Assembly (NCBI GenBank): GCA_008638375.1
Contig: CM018036.1
Coordinates: 11,160,328-11,224,327, forward strand
DNA: 64,000 nucleotides
Direction of reading: 5' to 3'
Source of the DNA: Nyssa sinensis
Lineage: Eukaryota; Streptophyta; Magnoliopsida; Cornales; Nyssaceae
Under the pieces are notes generated by a model that saw nothing but the letters and a program-made list of their open reading frames with translations, made no database searches and had not been told where the DNA came from. The position numbers were made by a program, and so were the translations under genes. Shown piece after piece: positions 12,495 to 26,299 of this stretch; the first letter of the stretch is position 1, and each line of letters begins with the position of its first letter.

Positions 12495-13148
12495 GTAAGC
12501 TCTCCTTCTCCCTGTCTCTCTTTTTGATTCTCTCCCTACTATTTCATCTTTTTGTTTCTCTCTCTTTCTGGTTTGTCGTCTTTCTTCAGCCTTATTTTCC
12601 TATTTTTTTGAATTTTAGATCTTTTTTTTATATTTCTAATTCTTCGTTAATTTCCTCATCTAGGTAACCTTTTTTTTAGGTGTTCTGGAGTTTGTGTCGA
12701 TATAATTGGCTTTCTTTTAGTGTACAAACTAAGGTTTCAGTGTTTCCAAAGGGTTGGAAATTTGAAATCTTCATGTGGGTATTGTTGATTTATGATTCTC
12801 TTGTGACTTCTTTTCTGGTTTTTGTAAATTTCAGTTTAATTTTTCTTGAATTCTGAATTTCTCAATCATACGTCTAAGTTAGGTTCTTTTGTTGCCCTGT
12901 TCTTGTAGAAACGGAGGAACGCCATGAATGGGTGTCATGAAATATATTCATTTTTCAATGTCATAACGTTTAAATAATGTCAGTTTCAATTCCTTCATCA
13001 TTATTTTTTATTTTTATTTTTATTTTTTGAGAGTTTTTGAATTCTTACCGTATGGTTTTCGTGGTCATTGGAGGTTCCTCCTGGTATGGATGCTACAGTC
13101 GTAGAAGTATATTTTTGGAAAACTAAAGTAAGTTAATCTGAAGTCATA

Positions 13149-13189
<41 letters not shown>

Positions 13190-13267
13190 TGTCAATATAT
13201 TTAATCATACCTGGGCATCAGGAAGTCAACAGGGTATGGAAATCTCAAGGGTTATCTATTTTGCAGG

Positions 13268-13612
13268 ATGGGGAGGGTTAAGTTAAAAATAAAGAGACTA
13301 GAAAGTAGTAGCAACCGGCAAGTGACCTATTCAAAACGGAGGAATGGGATCTTGAAGAAAGCTAGAGAATTATCGATATTATGTGACATTGATATTATCC
13401 TTCTCATGTTTTCTCCAACTGGGAAGCCTACATTATTCCGTGGAGAGCGCAGGTACTTCTAAATGTCAAAGTTATGGCATATTACCTTATGTAGAAAATC
13501 ATGATGGCAATTTAAATGGAAATTACTAGGCATGAACATCAAATTGAGTTCCTTTCTATATTTGATCGATCTTCTCTTCTGTACATGTTGGAACACCCCA
13601 CTTGGGTACAAG

Positions 13613-13645
<33 letters not shown>

Positions 13646-14292
13646 ATGTTCAACATAGTAGATTCACAATAATACATGTATGGAACTGCATTATTGTGTT
13701 TAGTGTTTGGGACATTTTTTTTCCCGACTCCTTGTGTAAATGTTGGAACACGACACTTGTGTAAAAACTACAAGCAGGTCTCTATCAGATGGGGAAAAAC
13801 CAGATGTTGGGAAGTGTAAGTATCTTATGAGAAAAATTATACAAAGTCTTTGTCTCTCACAAAATGCAGTTCATTCTAGTTTAACATGGAGTGCTGAGAT
13901 TAGCTTAGTCAGTTTGGTAGACGAGGCTTTTGAATGCAGTTCATTCTAGCTTATCATGGAGTGCTGAGATTAGCTTAGGCAGTCTGGCAGACGAGGCTTT
14001 CAAGTCATGTATCATGTTGTGTATCAAAGTTTAAAATTTGTGACATGTTTAAATAGAGGAAAATGCTGTTCTTACTAACTGATTATAAAAAGAGCCAAAG
14101 CTGATTCATGTCATGGGCACTTTTGAAATTAGGAGAAAATGGAGAAAAAAAATTGTTTCAGAATTAAGTTATGGGTCATGTCAGTGGGTATAAAATTTAT
14201 ATTTAGAAGGTTACTTTGTATGGATCAAATTAATTTGAAAAACATATTGAAAAAATTTCATACTTGGGGAATGAAGTATTTTATGTACATTG

Positions 14293-14326
<34 letters not shown>

Positions 14327-17300
14327 TTAAGTGAACATGGCATACATGTATATGTATGTATATTTTTCCACGAGAGGCATTCATTTCATGTGTCCAATAA
14401 TGATTGAATCACATGAAAATGGCCATAATTGCATGAAGTCATGGGTTTCGGCAATGTTTTACTATGAGAGATGGTACATTTAGTTGTTCGAGTACAGCCC
14501 TATTTACATGTTTATAACTATGAACTATAATGTATATCTGACCTTTGAATTGCATGAAGATGACCATAATTGCATGAAGTCCCGGGTTTCGGAAATGTTT
14601 TACCATGAGAGATGGTACATTTATTTGTATGAGTACAGCCCTATTCACATGTTTGTAACTATAAACTATAATGTATATCTGACCTTTAAGTGTGTTATTA
14701 TATCTTCACTTCTGTACTTTTTCATTTTAACATCCGAGTCTCCTGTATGTCACCTTCAACGGCAAGTTTTTTAACATGAAATTTTCAGTAAGTTATCCAT
14801 GAACAGGTAAATAAGGATTTTGAGCAATATGAACTGTAGAGATTTTTTCCCCCTTTCCCCAGGAGGAAAACAAAAGAACAGGGTATGATTACAATGGGTT
14901 GAATGTCTTTTATCATTTCCTAAGATCTTTTTCCTCTTCTTTTTCAGCAACATTGATGCGGTTATTGCAAAATTTGCTCAACTAACTCCACAAGAAAGGG
15001 CAAAAAGGTGAGAAAAAACCCATGCTAATGATGTGGTTCTTTTTATTATGTAATTTTGGTCAAATTTGAACAGCATTGTGGCTAATGATTTTCATTTGAC
15101 TGAAGCAGGAAGTTGGAGAGCCTTGAAGTAAGATTAATGTTCATCACCCATCCTTTAAAATACAAATTTTGTTTCTCCTTTTTGTTCTGTCTCTTTCCCT
15201 TTCTTTTCATGAAGTGAAGTTAAATGATCAGCACTCTTTATTAATACAAACATCTTGTTTTCCTCCTGAGAATATAGGCACTTAAGAAAACCTTTAAGAA
15301 GCTGGACCATGATGTTAACATACAAGACTTTTTGGGCACAGGGTACGTAATTATTTTGATTGGTAGTTGGTACTATAGAATTTTGAATAATTAAAACCTT
15401 GTGGAAGATCTAATTGACCTTTTCTTTTCTTTTTTTGCAGTGCACAATCAGTTGAGGTGTGTATCATTTAGCTTTTTTACGGTCCTCAGAGTTATGAGAT
15501 TTAAATTTCTATTCATGTCCAGAATTCTAATCATTTATTTGTATTAATAAGAGTTCATTTTAAATTGCTGGGCACAGGAATTAGCCAACCAACTAAGGGT
15601 GTTGCAAGCTCAACATACAGAAGTACATAATAGACTCAGGTGCAACTTTGGAGCTTTTAGTTTTAAATTATTGCTTTTTTTTTTCTTTCCTTTTTGGTCT
15701 GGTGGATCATTACATTTGCATAAGACAGTTACACACTAAAGCCCATTTAGTTGTATTTTGTAATTTCATGTTGTCTTCAGTATTTTGTTTTATGGTGACT
15801 CACGCATTGAATTGGAGGGTCTAAAAAATCTTCAGTTTGTCTTTTCCTTTTTATCTTGAAATATTGTTTTAGTTCACTGGCCCCTGACATGTTTTTTTTT
15901 CCTTCTCACATTTGATATCATCTCTTTTACATCTTTGGTCAATGTGCTGTATGCAAATATCTCCAATTTTCATATCTGGATTTTTTTTTTTTGCGTGTGT
16001 GTGTGTGTTAAGGTAGTGTTTCTGAAAGAGAAGTAGATTTGTATTTTTTTAAAAGCTAAAAGAGTAGTAGATGTGGTTTATTATATTGAAATTAATATGT
16101 ATCAATGTTACCTGGTACACGGATCACTATGGTTTGCAGAGCAGGAATATGACTGTATTGTAATGTGTTACGTACTCTAAATACAGTACGATAAGGGCTA
16201 GACTTATATAGATGACAGGTGGAATATAATGGGTAGGTCTTAACTGCAAGAGTGTTTTGAAAATTTATTATATTGAAATAACAAGTAAAACTATGAACTA
16301 AGTACACTTATTTATGTTAATCTCTTAATCTGCGTTGATTTTTTTATAGTACTTTTCTCTTATGAGGAAAGTTATGAAATAAATTTTTAGGATTGCTAAA
16401 TTTAGTATTTCGGAAAGCAAGTGTACTTTGTTTTGGAACGCGTGTATCAAAACAAAAATCGCTAAGGACTAGCGTTTTTTGGTAACTATGATATGTATCA
16501 TTGCTCTCAACTTCCTATTCTTGTCTTAAAGTGTTATCAGTCCCCATCTGATCTGGGTGACAATAGAATTAGCCTAGATTACCTGCAGTTTGACTGAATG
16601 TGGTTCATATTATTAATCATACATTACGATGACGCTTTTTCTAAATGAATTATTGGTGAATTAGCTAATTTATTGCAATAGTTTGTGCTTTATGTATCTA
16701 TAAGATTTTGATTTTAAGGACAATTCTAACTGTCATATCTTTACCTCATTTGGCCTTATATTTCTCAATAATATTACCTTTCATGGGTAAAAATTTGTTT
16801 CTAATATTATGCACTTTATCATTGCCATATATGTGAATTGGCAAAAAAGAAAAGATATTACATGCTTTTGTATAATATTTTGTACTGTCCTTTTTGTTGC
16901 TTCAGCTTTTGGAGTAATCCGGATAAAATTGACAATGTGGAACATCTTAGGCAGATGGAATACACACTAAGGGAATCACTTAACCGAATTCATATACATA
17001 AGGTGTGATATTTGACAATTTCAATTGTTTGTTAATATATGCCTTTCCCCCACCCATTGGAATTGTAACCTTACATTGTAGGGACTAGTACTTACATTTC
17101 AAGATCAGAAAATTATTTATAATATCATTTAGGTATCATATGTAAACAGGTAATTAATTTATTATATACCAAAGAAGTGGGCATATATTTGTATGACAAA
17201 ATCCCTACTTACCTCATGTCTCAAATATGATAAAGAGTTAGAGAATTGTAATGCTAACTGATCTTCCCATTTTAGATATGTTGGTGAGTTATCAATGTGC

Positions 17301-19780
17301 TTAAATGATGATCCCTACTTAATCTTGGCAGGAAAATTTTGGAAAGCACCAATTTATGTCACTGGAAGGCACTAGTGAGGTAATGAATAATTTGGCTAGT
17401 GCATCTCTTTCTCTCTCTCTCTCTCTCTCATGTGGGAAGATCTGATGTAGCCTACTCTTGCATCACAGTTCCAGAATGGGATGCATTTGCCTTTGATCAT
17501 GGGTGGTGGGGACGAAGCCCAACCCTTATCATGGCTTCCCAATAATGAGAATCAACATATGATATTACCAGGGGAGCCAAACTTTCTGCCTCAAAGGTGA
17601 GTGGATTTCGGTAAGTGATTTTTGGATCCAGCGTCCCAAAATACCGTGCCTCAATATATGACTGGATAATCATATTTGTGGAAAAAATATATTCTTTCAT
17701 CAGTGTATATATATATATATATATATATATATTTGATTGTTCATCAGTATTTATTGCTTATTTTATACTGATTTTAAGGGACTATTAATTCACTTGGTTT
17801 AAAACCCACAAGTGTTCCCCCATCCCCCCTCGCCGTTACCAAATTTAACCAGATTACAGATGATGTTTTCCTTCTCCTGTTTCTTGTAATCAATTAGATG
17901 ACTATTTCTTTTCTGTAGAGATGTAGACTGCTCCACAGATGCCTCCTTTCCAACCTATTCTAGTTACTTTGGCCCTGGCAAAACAGATATTGAGAATACG
18001 GAACGAGTTGATAACACAAGACAAGAAGGTGGTGCCCTGAATGAATTAGATAGTCCTGCATGCTTGAGACTACATGTCAATGAGCAATATCCATACCATC
18101 CATACAGTAATCTAAATTTGCCAGAAGCAAAGAAATTGAAACCTGGGACCGAGATGAACTTGCAAGGAAATCCCTTGGATTATCAAATTAATGGCAATTT
18201 TGAATTGTCTAGACCTATCTATGACGACATGCATCATACTTGGGGTCCCGCATCTGAGCCTTGCGCCATTGGTATGTTTAATGAGAACTCATACCCTCAG
18301 GTGAGTATTCCTCTGACCATTCATTTTACTTTTTCAGCTCTGCCGAATTTATTTTGATCAATTGGTTCATGCTTTGTTTCTTGACTGCATGAGTTGATCT
18401 AAATAATTTATTGGACATCTCTATGTTTCCCTTTTGTAATTTCAACCGTCATTAAATTATATCCCTGGCATTTACATCTTCTACTGCATGTGTATTCATA
18501 CAATCAGGTTCAATCATGCAGAGCTTGTTCTTTTTTTTTTACCAATGCGAGGAAATCATTCTGAAACTTTTCATCAGTAGAACTAGCAAAATAAATCTTT
18601 TTAGATGAGCTCTCATGCATAACACTTGTAGACTACTCTTTTTCCTTCCCCTTTTTGGTTCAGCACAAGCAAAAAAGCAGAAACTCAAAGAAAACAACTT
18701 CTCAAATATTCTCAATGGTCTGGATATTCAATATCAAAAACTGGTCTCAAAAGAAATTACCACCCAATATTTATAGGATGTTCCTGAAACATATAAGGAA
18801 AGTAAATAAAATCCACAGCAAATTCTAGTATTATCCTAAAATAAATTAAAATTCCTAACTAAATAATTACTGGTCCCGGTATCATCTTGTGTCTATGCCT
18901 TTAGTAGGTGCGGAATCCTGCCCCTATTGTAATCCCCATCACCTTCTCTTCTTAATTTTGAATTTTGTATATGAGGCGATTATGCCTGTTTAATGGTTGT
19001 TAAACTGGCAGAGATATCTGCTGCTTGTCACAATTACATGAAACCAGACATGGTTTAGTTGCCTAATGGATCTAGCCTCTCTCTGATTGGAAATAGAATA
19101 CTAGGTGTTGTTTGAATTTCAGTGTTCAGTGATTTGGTCCTTGTGCATGCAGGTGGTGAACATATTTTTATGTAAAAAAAGGTTTTATCTATGGTGTGCA
19201 CATGATGTTCATGATGACCAAATTTATTTCATGGATTACCTGGGTTTAATGATGGGAAGTGGTGCTAATTTACACAATTCTTGCTTCTTTGGTGTCTGAA
19301 TTGTTTTTTTTTTTTTTGTTTTTTGTATATTAATCGGGTTCATTAGATAGTAAGAGTAGCATCTATAGGAGATAAAATGAAAAAGAACTATGTGGTATAG
19401 TCATATACGACGAAAACTAGTAAATGCATTGGTAACAAAGAACGACATGGTTCATATTGTGGGTCATACTAAGGGATGGACATGATAAGTTGTGGTCTAA
19501 TTAAGGGAATAGTCTTAAATAGAGTAAAATGGCAATACATTATTTATGTAGCTGACTACAAATAGTCGGAATAAGGCTTTGTTGAGCCGAGTCGTTTCTT
19601 CATCATGTTTATTTTGAGTGAATAGCTATTTGATCAACAAATCAGACATTCAGTGTAACCTGTTCATCTAGTTTTTGTTACTTCCTATTATCAATTTCTT
19701 ACTTCTAGAAATCAGTTGGTTGAGTTTGGTTTCTAATTCTTTCATATTGTTTTGTGTTTTTTTTGCAGCAACCACATTAA
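13268..19780 (+). CDS. AGL30: MIKC*-type MADS-box transcription factor (AGL30/AGL65 group)
   Basis: Coding exons: 13268-13452, 14948-15007, 15109-15127, 15278-15342, 15441-15456, 15578-15639, 16906-17002, 17332-17379, 17469-17596, 17919-18300 and 19769-19780. All borders are GT-AG and in frame, giving 1,074 nt and 357 residues. Residues 1-60 form the MADS DNA-binding domain ([20 protein letters not shown], then the [20 protein letters not shown] region). Next comes an I/K-like coiled-coil region ([56 protein letters not shown]) split over many small exons, the mark of the MIKC* class. The tail includes [20 protein letters not shown] and [20 protein letters not shown] proteins act as nuclear dimers between the AGL30/65/94 and AGL66/67/104 types, mainly in the male gametophyte. 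AGL30 seems closer than AGL65 because of the DKI-NVEHL and YFG-GK stretches; that choice is from memory. Confidence 0.88.
13866..14000. repeat. Tandem duplication in MADS intron 1, about 70-bp unit
   Basis: Two direct copies read GCAGTTCATTCTAGYTTAWC, then ATGGAGTGCTGAGATTAGCT, and end TAGACGAGGCTTT or CAGACGAGGCTTT. They lie inside the first coding intron and have no coding role. Confidence 0.85.
14411..14693. repeat. Tandem duplication in MADS intron 1, about 138-bp unit
   Basis: Both copies contain CATAATTGCATGAAGTC, TGAGAGATGGTACATTTA, GAGTACAGCCCTATT and AACTATAATGTATATCTGAC. The unit start shifts from about 14413 to about 14551. Divergence is a few percent. A (TA)n run precedes it (about 14297-14324). 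Confidence 0.85.
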
Positions 19781-20370
19781 ATTCCACTAATCGTACTATT
19801 GTTCATGAGATCACCCGAGAATGGTACCTGAAAGACTCGTCGTTTTGCTTACATTTTTGGACTTGGGGAGTTGTTGATGCCCAAGTTCATTTTTGTATAA
19901 TTACCAGAAGAAGCTTGTGACATATCTCAGAGATTGAGTGATGCTTATAATGGTATGTGTTGGCTGTATAGTATATAGTATAAATCATACACAATCACAG
20001 CTTTGTACGTATAATTAGTTTTCTTTCATTTCCTTGTCAAAGTTACTTGTAATAGGCAAACAGAAAAACAAAAATTTCAAATATATTTACTGTTTAAATG
20101 TGCTATTTGTTGGTTAAGTTCTAGCTTGTGATGGTCTAATGAAAGTAAAAGGAATGATATAAGTAATGTTTCCTCTATACGTTAAAGGTCCCTTGTTTAC
20201 AATGAAGCTCAAATCTCACTTGAAATCATTCACTCATGGTTACGAAATAAACTAAAAAACTCAACTCGATTCAGTAAAGCCTTATTCCAAACTATATGGT
20301 GTCGGTTGCATGAATCTTGTCTCGTCAACAAAATAAACTTGAAATGATTTTCATTTCACTCCCAATAGAT

Positions 20371-21378
20371 TTAGTAACCCCCAAGTTTTTGGATAATTGT
20401 GTTGTGCCATGGGTCTGAGAGGTGCTGCAAGAGGTTGTCAAATGGCCCTTTTCCAGTTACATTATGTTGAACCAGGAATCCCAAGAATGCCAACATTGCC
20501 AATCTCCCTGCAAAATGAATCAATCAACATTAGCTCAATCCTATACATATTATGAGAAGGCATGCATATCAGCATTTTGTCACACTCACCATTGGCAAGC
20601 TCCTTCTCCTTGGCCTCCTGAGTGGGTGCAAAATTCAGAGGATTGAAGATGCCGCCAGGGTAGCCAACCTCATTGGGAGGCAAGCTGTAGCTCTTGAAGA
20701 TGGGGTCTTGGTTCACACTTCCTGGGTTCTTAATGTCTTGCCACCGTCTGATCTCGACGTAGTGGAACAAAATGAACTCAATGACAAAGAGCGTAGATGA
20801 AGATGCAAAGTACTCGGCTTTTCCTGCATCGTACCATTGAGGAGCATTGATGATTCCAATCTTTGTGAAGACTTCTGGAAGTAGCATTCCAGCAACACCC
20901 AACATGGCCCAACGGCCATTGACAAGCTCGGCTTGGACAAACCACTTCAAGTTCTCAGGGTCGTCGGCGAGCCCCAGAGGGTCGAACCCATTGTCACCAG
21001 GAAGACTGGATTAATATAAACCATATCACCAAGTCAATTGTAAGTGAATGCAACGAAATGACCCAGCAATAACGAATAATGAAACAATCCATAATATTGA
21101 CATTTCGTGCTCATTTCAAAATTTATGCTTTTTAATCTGATGAATAATGATGACAAGCAAATTAAAGATTACCTGCCATTAAGGTAACCGGGTGAGGCCA
21201 AGCCCGGTAGCCATTGGCCTTTCTTAGCTTCAACTTTGAATGAGCTCGGTGCTGAAGATGTTGCAGGTTTAATAGATAATTCTCTGTTTAGTTTACTGGA
21301 AGAGCCAGTGAGGAACCTGGACTTTGATGCGCAAGGCCGGAAAACGGCAAAGGAGGCTTGAGTTGTGACAGCGGCCAT
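20371..21378 (-). CDS. LHCA4: Photosystem I light-harvesting chlorophyll a/b protein LHCA4
   Basis: Exons on the minus strand: 21378-21173, 21005-20590 and 20507-20371; 759 nt, 252 residues, the usual LHCA4 length. Residues 1 to about 50 are a Ser/Thr-rich plastid transit peptide ([20 protein letters not shown]). The mature protein has [20 protein letters not shown], then helix one with [12 protein letters not shown], where Asn98 stands in place of the usual His chlorophyll ligand. That Asn is the known feature of LHCA3/LHCA4 tied to their red-shifted chlorophylls. The middle segment has [20 protein letters not shown], and helix three has [20 protein letters not shown]. It ends [17 protein letters not shown]4 pairs with LHCA1 on the PSI antenna belt in thylakoids. 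It is convergent with the MADS gene, about 590 bases apart. Confidence 0.95.
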
Positions 21379-21448
21379 CTTTCCGACCTGAATATTGGTT
21401 GAGAAAATTAGATCTCAGGGAAGGGTAGGGCTGAGCTCAAAATGTATG

Positions 21449-21458
21449 TTTTTTATAT
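21449..21458 (-). promoter_or_regulatory. TATA-like box of LHCA4
   Basis: The minus strand reads CATATAAAAAA about 75 bases before the ATG. An I-box-like GATAAG (minus strand, 21604-21609) lies about 230 bases upstream; I-boxes are common in light-regulated promoters. Both are position-based guesses. Confidence 0.45.
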
Positions 21459-21499
21459 GCTTTTGTAAGTATTTCATTTCAGTGGTATTCTTGTGGCCT

Positions 21500-21816
21500 T
21501 GGTTTAATGTTGGAAGTTGGTGGTTGATTTGCTAGACTTTGGGAATCCAACGGTTGGGATGTGCTTTGTGAATATCATATTTAGCCAATGGGAGCAAATG
21601 GTCCTTATCGCTATCTTGGTGCCATATCCGGAAATATATATTTTTGATGATGTTGGCTGAAAAAGATCATGTGCGACCTGTTATTCAGCCACATGGGATA
21701 TTTTAGGCGATATATAGGCCACTTAGAATATTTGAAGTCCAATGAGTGCATGACAAGTGGTGGTATCAAAGCCCAGAGAGTTGGATTACGCCTTAAAATT
21801 AATTATTTTTAAACTA

Positions 21817-21861
<45 letters not shown>

Positions 21862-24633
21862 GCATGAAAGGTGTATTACACTATTTGAAAGTGAGGCCGA
21901 AAGATAAAGGCGTTAATGATAAAATTCAAGTATTATCTAGAGGTGTGATTAAGTGATAAAGACATTAATGATAAAATTCAAGTGTTTCGAGTTAGAATAT
22001 TTTTCTGCATCAATCATTGGCTAGCTAGAGTTTTTAAGGGTGGGTTTATTTATCACAGAGAGGGAAACTTAGTTTGGTACACGTAAACTGGTCCAGGTTA
22101 GAGTTTGAGTCTCTTCTGCGCGGATCATTGGCAGCTAAAATTTAAAGGGTGGGCCTGTCTATCACAAAGAGAGAGGACTTAGTTTGATAAGTTCGAGTCT
22201 TTTCTGTGCTGATCATTGGCAAGTAGAGTTTAAAGAGTCGGCTTGTCTATTACAAAAGAGGAGAATTTAGTTTGGTGCGCGTAAACTGACGCATAATATC
22301 CTTTGAACCTATCATTTAAAAAAAACAAAGGTGTATTACACCATCATTACTATATGAATTCACACCTCTCAATTTCAAACCTAACAAATTTCAACAATTA
22401 CAACTTCGAAAAGCCTAACACAAACTCTAATAACTATAGAGATAAAAGTTCTAACCCGAAATCAGGATAAAAAAAATAAACTACATATTTCTTAGTGGAA
22501 GAAGAAGTGAGAATAGAACTCATGACCTTTCACTGAGAGAAGACATGAATTATCAACAAGAATAGTCCTAGTTGGCATTAAATTTGATTTATATATCAAA
22601 CAAACTTTTAATGGAGTTCGTTTAGAGTAGTTTGGTTTTTTCTATAATATTAAAATAAACTTTTAAATCGAACCTAATAAATTAACGAATTTCAAAATGC
22701 ATTCAAATTTAATTTACTTAATTTAGAAGTTGAACCTGAAATTTTAATATGTTAAATTTAGTGCATAACTATTTCTACTTCCTAATAAGGTAATGTTATT
22801 ATTAACTCGTTTGCATTTGAGAAAGATACTCTTATTTTTCAAAATTTTTAGGAATTAGAATCTTATTTATTACAATTATTTCAACCTTTGAATACACATC
22901 TACTTTTATAGAATATAAGGAATACAAGTCTTGTTCGCATATGCAAATAAACTCCTAATTACATTACCCTCCCTGATATCAAATAAATTTTGCTCCTAGA
23001 TGTGTATATATACTATATACACACATACACGCATACATATTCAACTGGTGATGGCAGTATAATGATTTAGTATTGGCATGGTCGTGGTTAATAATTATGT
23101 TACATTTTGGTGGCAAATACTTTGAAGCTACCTCAATTGCCTTGTAGGCCTACAGGCTGCACTAGATGGGCCTGACAGATGGGCCTGACCCTATTAACCA
23201 AATATATATTGTGGTCCAGAGTTATATGTGAGTTCAACTGCTAGAATACATGAATTCTAGGTAATGTGGGCTTGTATCCATTCCATTAATAGATTAATTT
23301 CAAGTATATTCTCCCGCCCTCCTGTCTTAGAGCTACTTCAATTCAAGAGTTATTAGTTTCAAAATTTGTTAATAACTTAAAAAAAAAAAAGCTCCGAAAG
23401 CTTGTCAAATGTTCTTTCAAAATTTGAATTTGTTAAACTCTCTCTTAAAGTTGAAATGACTTTTAACAAATTGTCATAATTTGAATGACACGTATCCTTA
23501 CAATTCAACAACTCAAATATGACCAAAGTTTATAACTTTTCTAAACAAACTTCCTTATAATTAAAAAAAAAAAATGATAAAATTTATTATGACCGACTCG
23601 AGAAATTGTGAGACGTAAAACAATAACTTAAAATGATGCCTTTTTTATTTTTCAATATTAAAATTTCTTGCCTTTTGAAATGCAAAATTATTATTATTAT
23701 TATTTTCTTTTGTATTCAATTTTTTGTAATATATATTAACATATACATATTAAAATTATATATAGTTAAAATAGAAATATTCATTGTATATTTTTTTAGT
23801 GTACAAGTATTTATCACCTTTTTATTGCCACTAAATCATTAACATTTTTTTTTGTTTTCTTTTATATTTTATCTATATATATAGCAGGTCTTGGACTAAA
23901 AGTTAGTAATATAGAATTTCGTGAAATTAAGGAAGCTAGAATTTCATATATATATAATAAATATTCTAATTCTAATAAAAAGTATTCATTTACAGAAATT
24001 ATAAATTTAGTAATACAAAAAATACATTTATGTTATCAAATAAGATAAATGATGCATAAAAAAAATAAAGATAGTTTAATTCTGTTTTTTCTGTGTCTAT
24101 CAGTGTTTTTTTTTTTGGAACAAATGGTGTTCATAAAATAAAAAATAATAATAATAACAAAAATTTTCTACACGGCCGTTCATTTTTTTTTTAAAGATAT
24201 AATTGGTAAATTTTAGAATTTTAATTTTTTTTTAATTTATATCTTAATAATAGAACTAAAATTAATAGTCACATAGTAATAAAACAAATGAGAGATCCCA
24301 CTTGATAATTTCTCCATATTAAATGACAAGATTCTCATATTCAGTAAAGTTGAGATGAGTAAATAATAGGCAGTGTTATTGGCTTGACCTTGCCGATGGT
24401 GTCTGATGTTATCCTATCATTTTGGGCAACTTCATCAATGGCCTTTGTGCGTGATCAATATCACACACACTCAGCAGCAGCTCTAGATTTGATATTAAAT
24501 TTGTGAGACTTGAGCCTTATCTCTATTTATAAGATCAATCCTATATCTCCACCTTTCTCTATCTATATGTAAATGCATGATGCATCGTTTGATCACACAG
24601 CATTAAAGACCCCCACCCACACACACACTTATT

Positions 24634-24679
<46 letters not shown>

Positions 24680-25080
24680 CAAGAACTTCTGCAGCTTTAT
24701 TAATCGTCAGATAGAGAGAACAGAACAGACAAGAAAAACGGTTTACAATTTGTGAAATGACTCACTCTCTACCCAAGAACACAATCAGCAAAAGGCTGAT
24801 TACACTGACTTCATTCCAACGCAACCAAAAGTGCTTTTCAATTCAAAAATCAAAATTTAAAACAACCATCCATATATGTAACTATCTATGAAGTGGCGGG
24901 TGGTAAAGCTTAGCCCACCACTGCCCATTTTCTACCTTCCCAAAAAAAAGACCTGGACAGAATCTCCATGACCAAATCAAAAAAAATGACCCAAATTATG
25001 AGAAGGGTCACTTTAAAATAAGCCCTTCTCAGCTTTTACCCTAAACCGACTCATCTGCACTTCTCCTTTTATACTAATTT
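21500..25080. other. AT-rich intergenic DNA with degenerate repeats
   Basis: No gene is recognised. (TA)n fills about 21823-21857. Between about 22003 and 22300 a degenerate unit of roughly 100-120 bases repeats about three times: 'GATCATTGGCAGCTA or GCAAGTA, AGAGTTTAAAG, GGGTGGGCCTGTCTATCACA, GGACTTAGTTTG'. A compound (TA)n(GA)n microsatellite lies at about 24634-24679. Confidence 0.55.
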
Positions 25081-25119
25081 ACCATGAGTAGTTCATATAG
25101 CAGAGGGATGGGTAGGTGT

Positions 25120-26043
25120 TTATGGAAACTGCCCTCCACTGAAGGTTTGGCCAAAGGACCAGCTAGCAGGGGCAGCATTGTTAGAGACCACAGTGCGCCC
25201 ATCACTTGTGGTGACCTTGAAAGAGAGGCTTTGTCCATTCAGGAATGTGTTGCTTTGCCAGTTCTGACCCCAGTTCCTTGACATTGGTTGCCACCCCGTC
25301 CTTGAACCTTTTATGGAAACAGCGTGGACATCACCAGCACCTCCAACGTTGGTGATTAAAACCAAGTTGAAGTAAGAATGGCCATTGATGGTGAATCTGA
25401 TGCCTCCCCTTTTCTGGCAGGGAACCCTATATCCCCCCCCAAAAAAGAACAGAGAATATATCAAATATTAGCAGATGGATTCAACATTAAAGAGAAGCAT
25501 ATAAGAAGTCCTAAGTGCATACCTTCTGTAAGTCACAGGTACAATCCCAGCTTTGTATTGAGCAATGTGTTGGAAGACAGGCTGAGAGAGGTCAAAATGG
25601 TGTTGGGGAGGGTTGCACCAACCCCCAGCATTGTTTGGGAGGGCATTGTTAGGGGGGCAGAAGTTGGTAGCAGTGACCATAATAGAGCCAGTGAGGCACC
25701 ACTTTGGGTCACTGGCACACCTAATCTCAAAACAAGCCCCACAACTCAAGCCATTGTTGAACAGGGCTGTGCTCAGAGCTGCACTGTTGGTCCCATATCC
25801 CTGGCTGTAAAGGTTACCATACCCGCAAGCTCCACCTGCACATATGACCAAAAGTGTTCAATTACTACTTATTAGCAAATAGGGACTAAGGTATGAGATA
25901 TATATTGTTTACATACCCATTGTGCCAGAAGCATCACCACCTCCATAGAAAGTGGCATGAGCATCAATCCATCCCCCATCATACCCATGAACATTTGAGA
26001 ACAGAGAGAAAAAGCCCACTATGAGAAAACCAATGAGAGACAT
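25120..26043 (-). CDS. EXPA8: Alpha-expansin (EXPA2/EXPA8-like)
   Basis: Exons on the minus strand: 26043-25917, 25835-25523 and 25426-25120; 747 nt, 248 residues, a typical alpha-expansin with two introns. Residues 1 to about 20 are a signal peptide ([20 protein letters not shown]). Domain 1 has [40 protein letters not shown], the Cys-rich [11 protein letters not shown] block and the HFD motif in PQHHFDLSQ. Domain 2, the cellulose-binding-like CBM63 fold, has [20 protein letters not shown], the conserved Trp in [11 protein letters not shown], and ends [12 protein letters not shown]. Expansins are secreted and loosen cell walls without hydrolysis. [14 protein letters not shown] and the GGQF ending fit the EXPA2/EXPA8 branch; the exact orthologue number is less certain than the family. 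Confidence 0.93.
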
Positions 26044-26126
26044 TTTCCTGAACAAAGACTAGTATTCTTTTCTAGAGAGAGAGAGTGGGGAGGAATTTGT
26101 GAGGAAATGGGGAGGGGGTGAGGTGA

Positions 26127-26137
26127 GAATAAATAGA
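26127..26137 (-). promoter_or_regulatory. TATA-like box of the expansin gene
   Basis: The minus strand reads TCTATTTATTC about 85 bases before the ATG. A GA-rich leader (agagagagagtg on the plus strand, near 26076-26087) lies between. Assigned by position and composition only. Confidence 0.35.
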
Positions 26138-26299
26138 AGCTTTGGGAGGGGCAACAGGAGGAGGAGGAGGGCTTTGGATAGGCAACGTCAGACCAACTGA
26201 CTGACTTTTATTGAGGTGTGGGGACCAAAAACCGCCACCTGCAAGTGGTTTCTTCACCTGTCCGTGTGAACAAGGCACGTTTGGCTTGAAACCACGTGG

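Noticed and set aside
20422..20800. Plus-strand frames over the LHCA4 gene
   Set aside because: They are antisense shadows of LHCA4 exons 2-3 and have no recognisable protein content.
22003..22300. Degenerate 100-120-base repeats as a possible gene family remnant
   Set aside because: No reading frame persists across units; they look like decayed transposon sequence.
25084..25875. Long plus-strand open frames across 25084-25875
   Set aside because: They run antisense to the expansin exons, which have perfect family motifs and splice sites on the minus strand; the plus-strand frames are shadows.
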